A stretch of 64,000 nucleotides of DNA. It comes from Choanephora cucurbitarum (lineage: Eukaryota; Mucoromycota; Mucoromycetes; Mucorales; Choanephoraceae). Under the pieces are notes generated by a model. It did not search any database and was not told where the DNA came from. It saw only the letters and a list, made by a program, of their open reading frames with translations. Of the stretch, positions 37,309 through 48,231 are shown piece by piece. The position numbers were made by a program, and so were the translations under genes. Where the stretch lies: the NCBI GenBank assembly GCA_025331435.1, contig JAIWNI010000030.1, positions 248,001-312,000 of the forward strand. Reading direction: 5' to 3'. Each line of letters begins with the position of its first letter. Position 1 is the first letter of the stretch.

Positions 37309-38615
37309 CTATTGTTCAACTTCCTTCTTTCTTTTTCGTATGGAACCGACTTTTTTGAGGAAGGATTTTGCCTGATTTCCCGAACTAGGATGTAGGATTC
37401 CTTGATCTTGAACAGAAAAATATATTGTCTATACAGGGGGAATATAGCAGGAGATCAGGATCAATTTTTTATCCAATCTTTTCCTCTCTACTTCATACCT
37501 TTAGTCTCTCTATCATATCGTATTTCCATATTGTATTTAAGATATCATTCTTCTCAAAAGGTATATTTTGCTCCATTAAAGTGGCTAATGTATTGCTACA
37601 AAATGTCTGGCAGCTCATCTTTTTATGATGATTAATCTGCACGAGATGAAGATCTGTGTTTAATAACATAATGGAGTATGCCACTGTATAAACTACATCT
37701 AAACAAAAGAGAGAGAGCATTTTTAAAATCATAGCTCATTTACTATGCAGATACAAGAAAAAACAGAGTTTTACCTGCACATTTATAAAGCAAGTCGTCT
37801 TGATGAGTGTTCCAATATTGAAGGGAGAATGCTTCTAGAATACGATCAATTTCTTGTGCTTCAGCTTTGAAATAGAGTTTAGAGCATAATTTCCTATTTG
37901 GGATAATACTTGTTGTCAATGACAAACTTGCATTAACGGAAGTTCAATTTTACCTAAATGCTTCTACTAAATTCAATCCAGTGAAATCAAAACGTCTCAA
38001 ATAACACACTAATACTTTATGGCAGAACGGATCACTAAAAGCGAATGAGAACTAATGATGATTAGATACGGGGCTTAAGGAAATGGTTACCGTCTGCCAA
38101 GGTACGATGCGATTTCTTCTTTTGGGTTACATCGCTCTTCCCAAAGCGAGGATGCCTTGTTTTCCGCTTGTTGTTGGTACTCAGTTAGTAATAAACTTTC
38201 TACTGTACCAAAGATCAGTTCTTGTTTTTCCCAAAGAGACACAGGTGAGAAGAGGTTGTCTATTCGAAAGACTGATTTATGCTTCCAATCTAACATAGAC
38301 TGTCGAACTTCTTCATCTGTACTACTTTGAGTGAGACTAGATGAACGAGTGGGTGGTATGATTGATTTGCTAGAGAGATATGAATCAGGTTCCTGATAAA
38401 CAACTGGTGCAGATGACATTGACTGATCTTTGTCTCGAGCTATTTGATTGGATCTCGACTAACAAACTAATTGATATGAGCTTTCTACTGATACATATAT
38501 GGCTGTTTACTTTAGTTGTATCTGTCAGAGAACTTGATCTACCATGTCGATTCGATTCGCCTATTTGGTTTCTATAAGCCAATGAATGGCTTCTTTTTGG
38601 CAAGTTTAAGGCCAT
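37309..38615 (-). CDS. Sec7-domain Arf guanine-nucleotide exchange factor, lacking a PH domain
   Basis: Activates Arf-type GTPases on Golgi/endosome membranes. Exons 38615-38511, 38458-38091, 38034-37954, 37893-37775, 37698-37499 and 37428-37309 join in frame to 330 aa. A disordered Ser-rich N-terminus precedes the Sec7 domain (EIASYLGRRDPFCHKVLVCY, DFTGLNLVEAFRKLCSKLYF, EAQEIDRILEAFSLQYW, VAYSIMLLNTDLH). The catalytic glutamate of the Sec7 finger is kept in KAEAQEIDR. The arrangement resembles fungal Syt1-type GEFs. Those normally continue into a PH domain, but here the frame stops at KKVGSIRKRKKEVEQ, about 40 residues past the Sec7 core. An upstream 100-codon frame (38703-39005) may be a further 5' exon. 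Confidence 0.75.
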
Positions 38616-38702
38616 AGTTACGAGACAGAAGAGAAAAGAACAATGGCAAATGATTATTTCTGATTTGATTTAAAAAAAATTGAAAGCATTTTATTCTTTA
38701 AT

Positions 38703-39005
38703 TCACGTGTTTTCATTCTTGTGTTCAGTTTCTGATACAGTGCCATTCTGGTTATGATAAAAATCAGAGCAGCTAGACCAGTCTCTAAAAGATCCTTGTT
38801 GCTTTAATGGAGCTTTCTTGCGAGCACTAATAATATCGCCAATGGAACTGGCCAATGAGCCTGGAACATGATTGGCTGTAGGCTCGAAAGAGTCCACTGG
38901 ATGCTTTTCTGTATCGTGTATTACTTGAATAGGATTACCGAAACGGAGTGAGAATTCATTGTCTTCCATAATAGGATCTCTTTCCTCTTTGTGTTGTGTA
39001 GTCAT
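38703..39005 (-). CDS. Hypothetical 100-aa protein, or upstream exon of the ArfGEF
   Basis: An ATG-started open frame with a coding-like composition: polar, with EFSLRFGNPIQVIHD and PGSLASSIGDIISARKKAP. No family recognised. It ends 87 nt before the ArfGEF start used here. A GTGAAT donor after codon 99 (phase 2) and an AAAAAG acceptor inside the ArfGEF first exon would join the two frames correctly, making this the N-terminus of the GEF. The acceptor lacks a pyrimidine tract, so I keep it separate. Confidence 0.4.
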   Translation of the reverse strand: MTTQHKEERDPIMEDNEFSLRFGNPIQVIHDTEKHPVDSFEPTANHVPGSLASSIGDIISARKKAPLKQQGSFRDWSSCSDFYHNQNGTVSETEHKNENT

Positions 39006-40503
39006 GACTAATAAGAAAGTGTAGAGTCTTACTTTAGAATAAAGAAAAGTTATGAAAAGAAAGCAAAAAAAAAGAAAGGTTCAAGCTCTCGCTTCGATCG
39101 CATGAAACATGGCGTGACTTTTTTCATAGCGTTGCATAATGTTTACGAATCTGTTTGCTGAGTGACTCTTTTTAACTGTTTAACATATATTGTCTTTGTT
39201 AAGTAAAATAACAACAAACTGCGTTAGATTAAAAAAAAAAGAGAGGGAGTGATAATCACAACAGTCCAGCCCCTCTTCTTCTCCTGACTGATATACTTAA
39301 AATGGTTTAGTCTCATTCTTATATCTCAAAGTGGCAACATTTGAGTTAAACAAGATTACGCTCCCCTTTACCTACTTTAACTTGTACTGAAGACTCGAGC
39401 TTAGCAGATTCTGCATATCGCTTTCTTTTTTCATTGAATTTCATTTTCAGCTGCAAAAAACAGCACATTTTGTATATTAAGACGCTTATTCGGAATTGAC
39501 TCAAGTATATAGTGGTTATATTTGAATTTATCTTACATACAGAGAAAGAAAGAGAACAACAGATTCTATTTTTTTGTCTGCTCAGCTGTGCTACTGGTGC
39601 GTTTGTTAGATGAGGGTGCTAACAGTTTGTAATAATTCCCTTAGTTAGTATCGCCTAAGCAAATAAGGCGAGCAAGGTTCAAATTTGTATCCGTTTATTA
39701 AGACAAAATCTTATAAGCATGCTTCAAAGAATTGAAGGGATACCAATTGTATTATAGACAACATAAGATTTTTCATAGAAGTTTGTTTTTATGTGAGTGC
39801 ATTCAACATTTTAAACCCATGTCATTTTGGATATTATGTAAAGACAAGCAACCATTGTTTAATGCATGCACAGACAATATATTATTTCAGAACATAACAT
39901 ATTGCTTTGTTTTCACTCTCATTTTTTTAGATGATTTAGTATCTTCTCTACAAAGACACTTTTTCTCGTCTTTTCTCACTGACTGATTTCACTCTCTAAA
40001 CTAAGGTTACTTGGTATTTGTACATTTTGTCACACATATGATTGTATACAATTTAGCTTAATCAATTCTTAGTAAGCTTTGAGAGATGACGCTAACAATA
40101 AATTCTACCTTCTAACGTAAATCAAGCGGGAAGAGGGGTTAAAAGGATACACAATTGATTGTGTTCCAATGTTGACGAAGAATGTGCTTAAAACAATGTA
40201 TAATTCGGATAAAATTGTCGAAATTTGGTTTAACAAGATAGTAACTTTTCATAACACATCGTGCGTAAATCTTCTTTAGATTTGTCTGACAACCATTCCC
40301 TTAGTTGCACACAATTTTTCTGGAATCCAATCAAACATATCTTTTCTTAGTGTATATTTCATTCTATTAGAAGAGAAAGAAAAAGTTTAATTTGTGTAAA
40401 CTCTATAAAAAGCTCATGATCAAGAAACTGCTCCTTGATTTCTGTTTCCTTTTTTCTCTTTGTTTATTTACCATATACATACAATACTGCTGATCTCTAC
40501 AAG
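39006..40503. other. Intergenic region with divergent promoters
   Basis: 1.5 kb between the ArfGEF/38703 frame (minus) and the GT17 gene (plus). A TATA-like TATAAAAAG lies about 95 nt upstream of the GT17 start, near 40405. No gene seen. Confidence 0.45.
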
Positions 40504-41690
40504 ATGATAGCGAGCAGTAGTTGTTTTCGTTTGAAAACACGCACAATACAGATCATTGTAATGCTGACTGTTCTATTATCTTGCTCGGTCTGCTTAATGT
40601 TACTTCAGCCCACATTATTCACTGATTTAGGATATTATACTCGACCTATATGGGATAAAAATCCAAACAAATTCGAAATTATTCCTCACTACTATTCAGA
40701 GGATGTACCCCTGGAAGATTTATGCAAGCTTCATGGATGGGAACTGAAGGACGGAACAGAAATAACAAAATCTAAAGTGTACGATGCCATCATCTTCAGT
40801 GTAGAGCTTGACTTACTAGAGATTCGAATCAGAGAATTATGGGATGTGGTGGATATGTTTGTCATTTTGGAATCAAATGCTACATTTACTGGAGAAACAA
40901 AGAGTTATACGTTTGATCAACACAAGAAACAGTTTGCGTTTGCTGCTTCTAAAATACATCATACAATGATCCAACAGACTAAACTGCCAACTGGCGAGTC
41001 GCCTTTTTACAACGAAATTGGAATGCGACGAGCAATGAATCAGGCTCTTTCTGATGCTGGCGTCAAACAAGGTGACCTGGTGGTTATGTCAGATGTAGAC
41101 GAGTTGATTAGAGGCAAATCACTATTACTACTCAAATCTTGTCGAGGTATACCTGATAAAATGCATCTTCAGCTGAAAAACTATATATATTCGTTTGAAT
41201 TTCCTTTGGATATGCAATCCTGGAGAGCGCATATTGTAAAATTTGATACGACAGAAACGTTTTATGGTCATGGACGGATTTCAGATTACTTATTAGCTGA
41301 TGCAGGTAAGCAAACTTATGAAAAAACAATGGTAAACATTTGACTGATAGAATTTAACTTTGATTTTAATCAGGCTGGCACTGCTCCTTCTGTTTTCGTA
41401 CACTCAAAGAGTTTCAATTCAAAATGAAAAGCTATTCTCATTCAGATAGAATAAGACATGAAGGCATTTTGGCTCCTAATAGGATACAACAAACCATCTG
41501 TGATGGAAAGGATATCTTTGACATGCCTCCAGAATCGTATACATACAAAGATATGGTGTCAAAGCTAGGTGCCATAGAACCAATTGCATCAGCTGTAGGG
41601 CTTCCAGCTTCTGTGCTGAGGAATGCTAAACGATATTACTTTTTGTTGCCTGGAGGATGTATCAGAGAAGATTATGAAAAAGTTGTTTGA
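40504..41690 (+). CDS. GT17 glycosyltransferase (MGAT3-like beta-1,4-N-acetylglucosaminyltransferase family)
   Basis: Type II membrane glycosyltransferase. Exons 40504-41305 and 41374-41690 join in phase 1 to 372 aa. A short cytosolic N-terminus is followed by a membrane anchor (about residues 14-34, IIVMLTVLLSCSVCLMLL) and the GT17 domain: KVYDAIIFSVELDLLEIRIREL, VDMFVILESNATFTG, GVKQGDLVVMSDVDELIRG (DxD at D197/D199), the intron-spanning ADAGWHCSFCF, and a SHSDR motif. In animals GT17 is MGAT3, which adds the bisecting GlcNAc to N-glycans; in fungi the acceptor is not known to me. The ATG at 40504 is chosen because it directly precedes the anchor. Golgi location is inferred. Confidence 0.92.
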
Positions 41691-44124
41691 TACGCTAACT
41701 TGAAACAAGGCATTGACTGTCGGTGTAATTTAACTTGTATTAATAGAAGAAATTATTGAAGTATGCGAAAGCTACTAGTAATTATTTCAAAACTAAACTT
41801 ATCTTAATGCTTTTTCTTTGAAAAAATCAAAACTATGGCAGGTTACAATGTCATAGTTGTCTCATACACATCTCAACTTAAAGTAAGCCTGTCGACAACG
41901 TTTTGTGTTTCCACTTTTTTCTTCAGAATAAATTATATACACGTTTGCTTTTTCTTGACAAACTGATAGGATATTCATGCTCAATGCTGATGGTCTTCAA
42001 AATGATATTCCAAACCCCGCTGGTTATGGTTAAGGCAGCCTGATGATTCATATGGGCTTGATTTTGTAATCGCTTCCTAGATACTGATTTTCGTGTCAAA
42101 ATCCGATACAGTGGACTGTGCCAAACAACTTGCTTTTTGGGATTCTATTCTTCTTATACTATCGATTATATAAAAAAAAGCACTTTTGTATATGGAAGTC
42201 GGTTCCAACAAACCAAACCTTTTTTGGCTATCTAGGCTGAGATAGACCAGAGTTTAACTACAGCTAACTGACTTCTTCTATGAGGGTCATGCAGCCTCAA
42301 TCACTTTGAACAGGTGTACCAAAACAAAACAGCAGCAGACTACTATCCTATCTCGTCATTGTTTTTTTGTTGACCATGCGGACCAGTCTGTAACCAATGA
42401 AACATTCGCGAAGTATTTGTGTGACAAACAATATGCAGTTCATTTACAGACCTGACATCCTTTTCATGTTGCAACTTCGTCTTAAAGGCAACTCAATGTG
42501 TATTTGCCTGAGGCAATCTGTTGCCCTTGTCTCCCGTTTTGTCTCTCTTCCTTTCTTTGAAACGATTTTGTGTGATTATCCAGGACAAAAGCACTCACAC
42601 GCATCCTTTGTCATGAAAGGGAGCAAAGTTGATTGGCTTTTCACTGTCTTCAATGGAGTATGAAGCTTGACAGCCTGATTTTTAAAATACAAATTGCATG
42701 ATTTGAACAAGTATTTTGGTTCCTAATTGTGCTATCAGAACATAGTGAGAGTAACCTCACACAACCCTCACATGCCATACAATTCGCAGTAAATTTTCAA
42801 GCTATAACAAAAAGAAAAAGGACAACATCAAGCTTTATGGCGCGAATGCTCTTGAGTTACTGGGTCTTCAATCGACTATCCATTACATCACAATTGAATT
42901 CTTCAAACAACTTGGAGCTAAACATCGAATCCAAAGCCCTTTGCTTATTATATATCTCTTAGTACAATAAGCCCTATCATAGTATCGGCAAAACTATACA
43001 GAGTGTGCCTTGCTGAATTGTAATCAGGAGTAAGGCCACAATAAATCAACATACATAGTTGATTGTAGTCAAGAATCAAATCTTTTGTATGAGACATTAA
43101 TGTTTTGAGATGAAAGCACCAAGCTTTGGGGCCAAGTTCTAGTTGAAACTGTGCTGATATGCTAAACAAGTTAGACGTATTTAAATTATGCACATCACGG
43201 CTTGTTCTGTACCAAAGAGAAAGAAAGGCAAATAGCATTATTTGATAACTATGAGCAAAATGCAATTGTTTATGTGGTTTGCATAATATCATATGGAAGT
43301 GAAGTGAACAGGCGATGAGCACTATCAATTCATAGACATAATAAACAAACAGACATTACATTTTGATTGCAAGCAAGATTCTGCAAGACTGGGAATAGGA
43401 TATAATGTTTATGCAACAATTCTCGAGACTGTAACAATCCTATCTATCTGGTCTTTTGCATTTTTGGTCTAAGGACATCCTGTTGAATTGTGTGTATTTT
43501 TGCTGCTTTCCTTAAAAGGCTAACCGTATACAAGCTTTGAAATTTGAAAGCTCAGTAAAAGCAATGGAAAACCTCTTACTTAAAAAGAAAGAGAAAAAAC
43601 ACTGAAGATCCAAAGAAAAGCCTCCTGGGCTTAGTTTTGTGCACCATATTCTGCTTTTTTCAGGAAGAAAGATTCCAGAAACTAACTTTGAAGTCCTCAA
43701 TCTGCTTCTAAACTGTCCTACAATATATGCAACTTTACTTTACCATGTTTGATAACTTCCCGAACCGAGTCGATGAAAGATCTCCTTCTGTTTTCCAATT
43801 AGCTTCACCCAGTATCATGTCTTTTGTATGCTGTTCGAACCAGTTTAGTTTATTGTTTCCATAAGAGTCACGGTTCATTAGAAACAAACCTTAGTATCAG
43901 TTGATTTGACGAATCTGATTGGATCAGATGGCGAAAACTTTTTGATTTAATCTGAAGTCAAATACTTCTTTTTTTTTAAGGTTCATAGTTTGAAACCCCA
44001 CTTCCGTGTTCCTTTTATTTTCTTTCCGTTTCTCTTTCTCTCCTCTTTTTTCTTTTCACTGAATCTTTATATATCCCTATTATACATCTTTTTCTTCTTT
44101 TGTTAATATTGATATCAGTGTATA
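41691..44124. other. Gene-poor interval upstream of kinesin
   Basis: 2.4 kb. A 126-codon minus-strand frame at 42948-43328 and an 88-codon plus-strand frame at 42397-42663 are open but show no motif. They could be remnants of older genes or transposons. A TATA-like TATATA stretch lies about 50 nt upstream of the kinesin start. Confidence 0.4.
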
Positions 44125-47100
44125 ATGTCAGGAAACAACATTAAAGTTGTATGTCGTTTCCGTCCACAAAACTCACTTGAAAACAGAGAAGGCGGTGTTC
44201 CCATTATTGAGATAGATGATGAAGGAACCAATGTGCAGTTGAAGGTAAGTGCCATCAGTCAAACTGAAAAAGAGAAGAAGCTGTTGCCAACTAACTTGCT
44301 TTGTGTTTCTCAAAACAAGGGTGAAACTACCAGTAACTTTTCTTTCGATAAAGTATTCGGAATGAACACTCCACAAAAGGACGTTTTTGAATACTCTATC
44401 AAAAGCATTGTAGACGGTAAGCAAACTAACAGCAACAAACTGGCACAACAGACTTATTGACAACGAATATACAGATGTTACCGCTGGTTATAACGGTACT
44501 GTATTTGCTTACGGTCAGACCGGTTCTGGTAAAACATTCACTATGATGGTATTTGATTCAGACATAAAAAAAAAACTCCCCCTGAATTTTTTCTCATCAG
44601 TATATTAAAATAGGGCGCAGACATCGATGATGAAAATACAAAGGGTATTATCCCTCGTATTGTAGAACAAATTTTTACCAGTATTAATGACGCGCCGAGT
44701 AACCTTGAATTTACTGTCAAGGTTTCTTATATGGAAATTTATATGGAAAAAGTGAGAGATTTGTTTAATCGTAAGTTGACTCAATACATATCTCTAGTTT
44801 TCATGTACTCATATCTTTCTTTAGCCTCTGCTGACAATTTAGCTATTCACGAAGATAAAGCACGTGGTGTCTATGTCAAAGATCTTTGCGAAATTTACGT
44901 TGCTAATTCTGATGAAGTTTATACAGCCATGAAAAACGGTAGTAGTAACCGTGTGGTTGCTTATACACGTAAGCTCTTTGTTTCTTTGAAAACATCTTAT
45001 CAGAAGGAACTTATCTAAAAAAAAACAAATTAGACATGAACGCTGAAAGTTCTCGGTCTCACTCTATTGTTGTGATTACTATCACTCAAAAGAACTTGGA
45101 CACAGGAGCTGCAAAGGCTGGTAAGCTTTACTTGGTAGATTTGGCAGGTTCAGAAAAAGTAGGCAAGACCGGTGCTTCTGGCCAAACGCTTGAGGAAGCC
45201 AAAAAGATCAACAAATCCCTAACCGCCCTTGGTATGGTCATTAACGCTTTGACTGATGGAAAAGTAAGTGAACCAAACGTATATCAAATCATAAACCAGG
45301 TAATTTATTGTTGTGCGATAGTCAAGTCATATTCCTTACCGTGACTCCAAATTGACTCGTATCTTACAAGAATCACTTGGTGGTAACTCTCGTACAACAC
45401 TTATTATCAACTGTTCGCCATCATCTTTCAATGAAGCTGAAACCTTATCTACCTTGAGATTTGGTATGAGAGCCAAGACTATTAAGAACAAAGCTAAAGT
45501 TAATGCCGATCTATCTCCTGCTGAGCTTAAGGCTTTGCTGAAAAAAGTCAAATCTGAAACAATCACTTTCCAGACTTACATTGCTGCTCTTGAAGGAGAA
45601 GTCACCGTGTGGCGTGGTGGTAAGACTTTACCGGAAGACAAATGGGTGACTATGGACAAGATCACCAAGGGAGAATTCTCTGCACTGCCCCCTGCATCCA
45701 ACTTTAGAGCTTCATCCGTAGCTGAGGATGCTTCTCGTCCTGCTACTCCTTCTGTAGTTTTGGAAAAAGATGAACGTGAAGAACTTTTGAAGCGTGAAAA
45801 TGAGCTGATGGATCAGATTGCCGAGAAAGAAACAGAACTTGCCAATCGTGAAAAGCTTTTGGAATCCCTAAAGGAAGAAGTAGGCTACTACAAGGAACAG
45901 GAAGCTCTTGTCACCAAAGAAAATCAACAAATGACATCTGAATTAAGCGAGCTTCGATTGCAACTCCAAAAGATCTCCTATGAGAGTAAAGAAAATGCCA
46001 TCAATGTCGATTCGCTTAAAGAAGCCAACCAGGAGTTGATTGCAGAACTCGAAGAACTCAAAAAGAATCTCTCCGAAGTCAGACTGGCTCACAAGGATAG
46101 TTCTGATAGCGAAAAAGAGAAAAAGAAGGCTCAAAAGTTGGCACAAATTATGTTCAAATTGGATCCTTCTGTAAGTATTATGTTTCTTTATCTACTTGTT
46201 TGCTTATCAATTGTATTAGGGCGAGATTAATGAGAAAGAACGTCAAATTCGTGAATCTCTCAACAAGATTGAAACAGAAGGTCATGGCTCTTTGAGCTTG
46301 GAAGAACTTGTGGCTCTTCGACGTGATTTAGCTGATTCCAAGATTTTGTTGGATCAACACACCAAGACAATCTCAGACCTTACTGAAGAAAAAGAATCTC
46401 TTGAAAAGAAGAAGGCTGAGCTTGATGCCAAGTTTAGTAACCTTGAACAAGAATATGAAGAGGCTCTCGACAAGACAATTGCAGAGGAAGAAGTTGCTGC
46501 CCAAAAGAATGCAGACATGGAAGAGACTATTTCTACATTAAAGGTTTGGAGAGTGCTATCTTTTCTTATTCATTTCAACTTATTTCGGTTTTTAATAGAG
46601 CAAGTTGGAGGCACAGTTTGCAACCAAGAGAGAAGAGCAACAAAAGGAAATTGAAGAACTCAAGCAAGAGATCACTCAAAAGACCGAAAACCTTCAAAAG
46701 CTTACTACTGCTGTATCGGATCTCAAGGATGCTAATGAGAAGCTTCAAAACACTCTCGCAGAGCAACCCGCTCAAACTCAAAGTGGCGACTTGTCTGAAC
46801 GCGAAAAGGAATTAGAGCGTATGCGTAAGAGCATGGCCAAGGAGTTGGCTGATTTCGAAACAATGAAGAAGGTGTTGATGCGCGACCTTCAAACACGTTG
46901 TGAAAAAGTGGTTGAGCTTGAGATGTCTTTAGACGAAACTCGCGAGCAATACAACAATGTGTTGAGAGCAAGCAATAACAAGGCTCAACAAAAGAAGATG
47001 GCCTTCTTAGAACGCAACTTGGAACAATTGACCAATGTTCAAAAGCAGGCAAGTAGTTGCGATGAAAGATAGATGATTTGCTAACTTTATTTAATAGCTT

Positions 47101-47448
47101 GTGGAACAAAACTCTTCTCTCAAGAAGGAAGTTGCTCTTGCTGAACGCAAGCTTATTGCTCGTAACGAAAGAATTCAAAGTCTTGAGTCTCTCTTACAGG
47201 ATGCACAAGAGAAGTTGATCAACCAAAATCAAAAGTTTGAAGCTCAACTTCAAGCTGTTCGTGAGCGTCTTGAACAAGCCCGTTCTCAAAAGTCACAGTC
47301 CTCTATGGCATTGAACTTTGGACGTGTTGCTAAACCCCTTCGTGGTGGCGGTGCTGTTGTTGAGAATGTCGATAACACGCCCGCTTCTCCTACTGAAAAG
47401 CGTGACAAGCGTAACTCTTGGATTCCTGGCTTCATGGGCTCCCGATAA
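44125..47448 (+). CDS. Conventional kinesin heavy chain (kinesin-1)
   Basis: Plus-end microtubule motor for hyphal transport. Ten exons, 44125-44244, 44320-44416, 44475-44548, 44614-44770, 44825-44968, 45034-45263, 45322-46170, 46220-46543, 46599-47048 and 47098-47448, give 931 aa, like Neurospora Nkin (928). Motor: VVCRFRP, P-loop GQTGSGKT, switch [11 protein letters not shown], switch [24 protein letters not shown] neck and long coiled coil follow, with two breaks. Tail: [22 protein letters not shown] typical of fungal kinesin-1, then the autoinhibitory region as VAKPLRGG in place of IAK. No light-chain-binding repeat is evident, as usual in fungi. The last intron (47049-47097) uses a GC donor. 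Confidence 0.96.
47049..47097 (+). other. GC-AG intron in the kinesin gene
   Basis: The donor reads CAG|GCAAGT and the acceptor AATAG. Only this boundary keeps the conserved join [15 protein letters not shown] in phase 0; the nearby GT leads to a wrong frame. GC-AG introns are a minor class of spliceosomal introns. Confidence 0.75.
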
Positions 47449-47493
47449 ATTTAATCTTATATATATATTCCCTGTTTTTCATTTACTGTATTA

Positions 47494-47499
47494 AATAAA
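47494..47499 (+). terminator. Poly(A) signal of the kinesin gene
   Basis: An AATAAA hexamer 46 nt after the kinesin stop codon. Confidence 0.5.
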
Positions 47500-47547
47500 T
47501 ATTCCACCCTGATTATGTATTTGTATATATATACACCTTTTGCCAAA

Positions 47548-47781
47548 ATGATAGAAGAAGATGAAATTGTAGGCTCTTTGAAAAAAAAAGTTCATCGAAG
47601 ATCAAAAATACTCCAATCAATACTGAACTTGTATGGTGATGATGTGGAAATCCCCGTTATGAAAAACTCTCAATTGAACAATCTTTTAGAGCTGTCGGTA
47701 AATCAGCTTCTTCCAGTAATCACTCGTGTAAATGAGCATATCATTTCATCATTGAAGCAGGCATTCTCTTCATATGTTTAA
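47548..47781 (+). CDS. Hypothetical small protein (77 aa)
   Basis: An open frame from ATG 47548 (an in-frame ATG at 47515 would add 11 residues, YIYTP-rich). Sequence is helical-looking: IVGSLKKKVHRRSKILQSIL, then NLLELSVNQLLPVITRV. No known motif. It begins about 100 nt after the kinesin stop, leaving little room for a promoter, so it may be a true tiny gene or part of the kinesin 3' UTR. Confidence 0.3.
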   Translation: MIEEDEIVGSLKKKVHRRSKILQSILNLYGDDVEIPVMKNSQLNNLLELSVNQLLPVITRVNEHIISSLKQAFSSYV

Positions 47782-48231
47782 TACATTTTTACAGTCTGCA
47801 TATACAATTCAAGCTGGTAAAAAAAAGTTATATGCCAATAAAATCCCCCCCCCCTTTTATAGAGCGCATATTTTGGTTAGAAACGTTAATTTGAATCTAA
47901 ATTGAACGTGCCTTCAACTGTTACGGTGATAGTGCATCTTTTGCAATGCCTTTCATATTTATGTCTTTTGAGGGTGTCTTTTCAATTGAAGTCTTCTTCA
48001 CAATCGGCGCATGTTAACATTTTGGTTGAATGTGAACAAACCAAACTGAATCAAAAATACAATGTTGTCACAGGACCCGACCAAGTAAAAAAGCACGACA
48101 CCCTTTTTTCTAAAAGTGCGACATTATTTTGGCAAAAGGTGTATATATATTTTTAATGTCATGTACAAGAGAAAATGTGTCTTAAGATTAGTCTTACTCT
48201 TGGACATAAGGTTTGATATAGTTAGAATGCT
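47782..48231. other. Convergent interval with a poly-C tract
   Basis: 450 bp before the 3' end of the 48232-49566 gene. It contains a run of ten C near 47847-47856. No gene recognised. Confidence 0.4.

Noticed and set aside
42397..43328. Open frames on both strands (88 and 126 codons)
   Set aside because: Considered as transposon remnants; no motif, no repeat ends, and no consistent frame chain.
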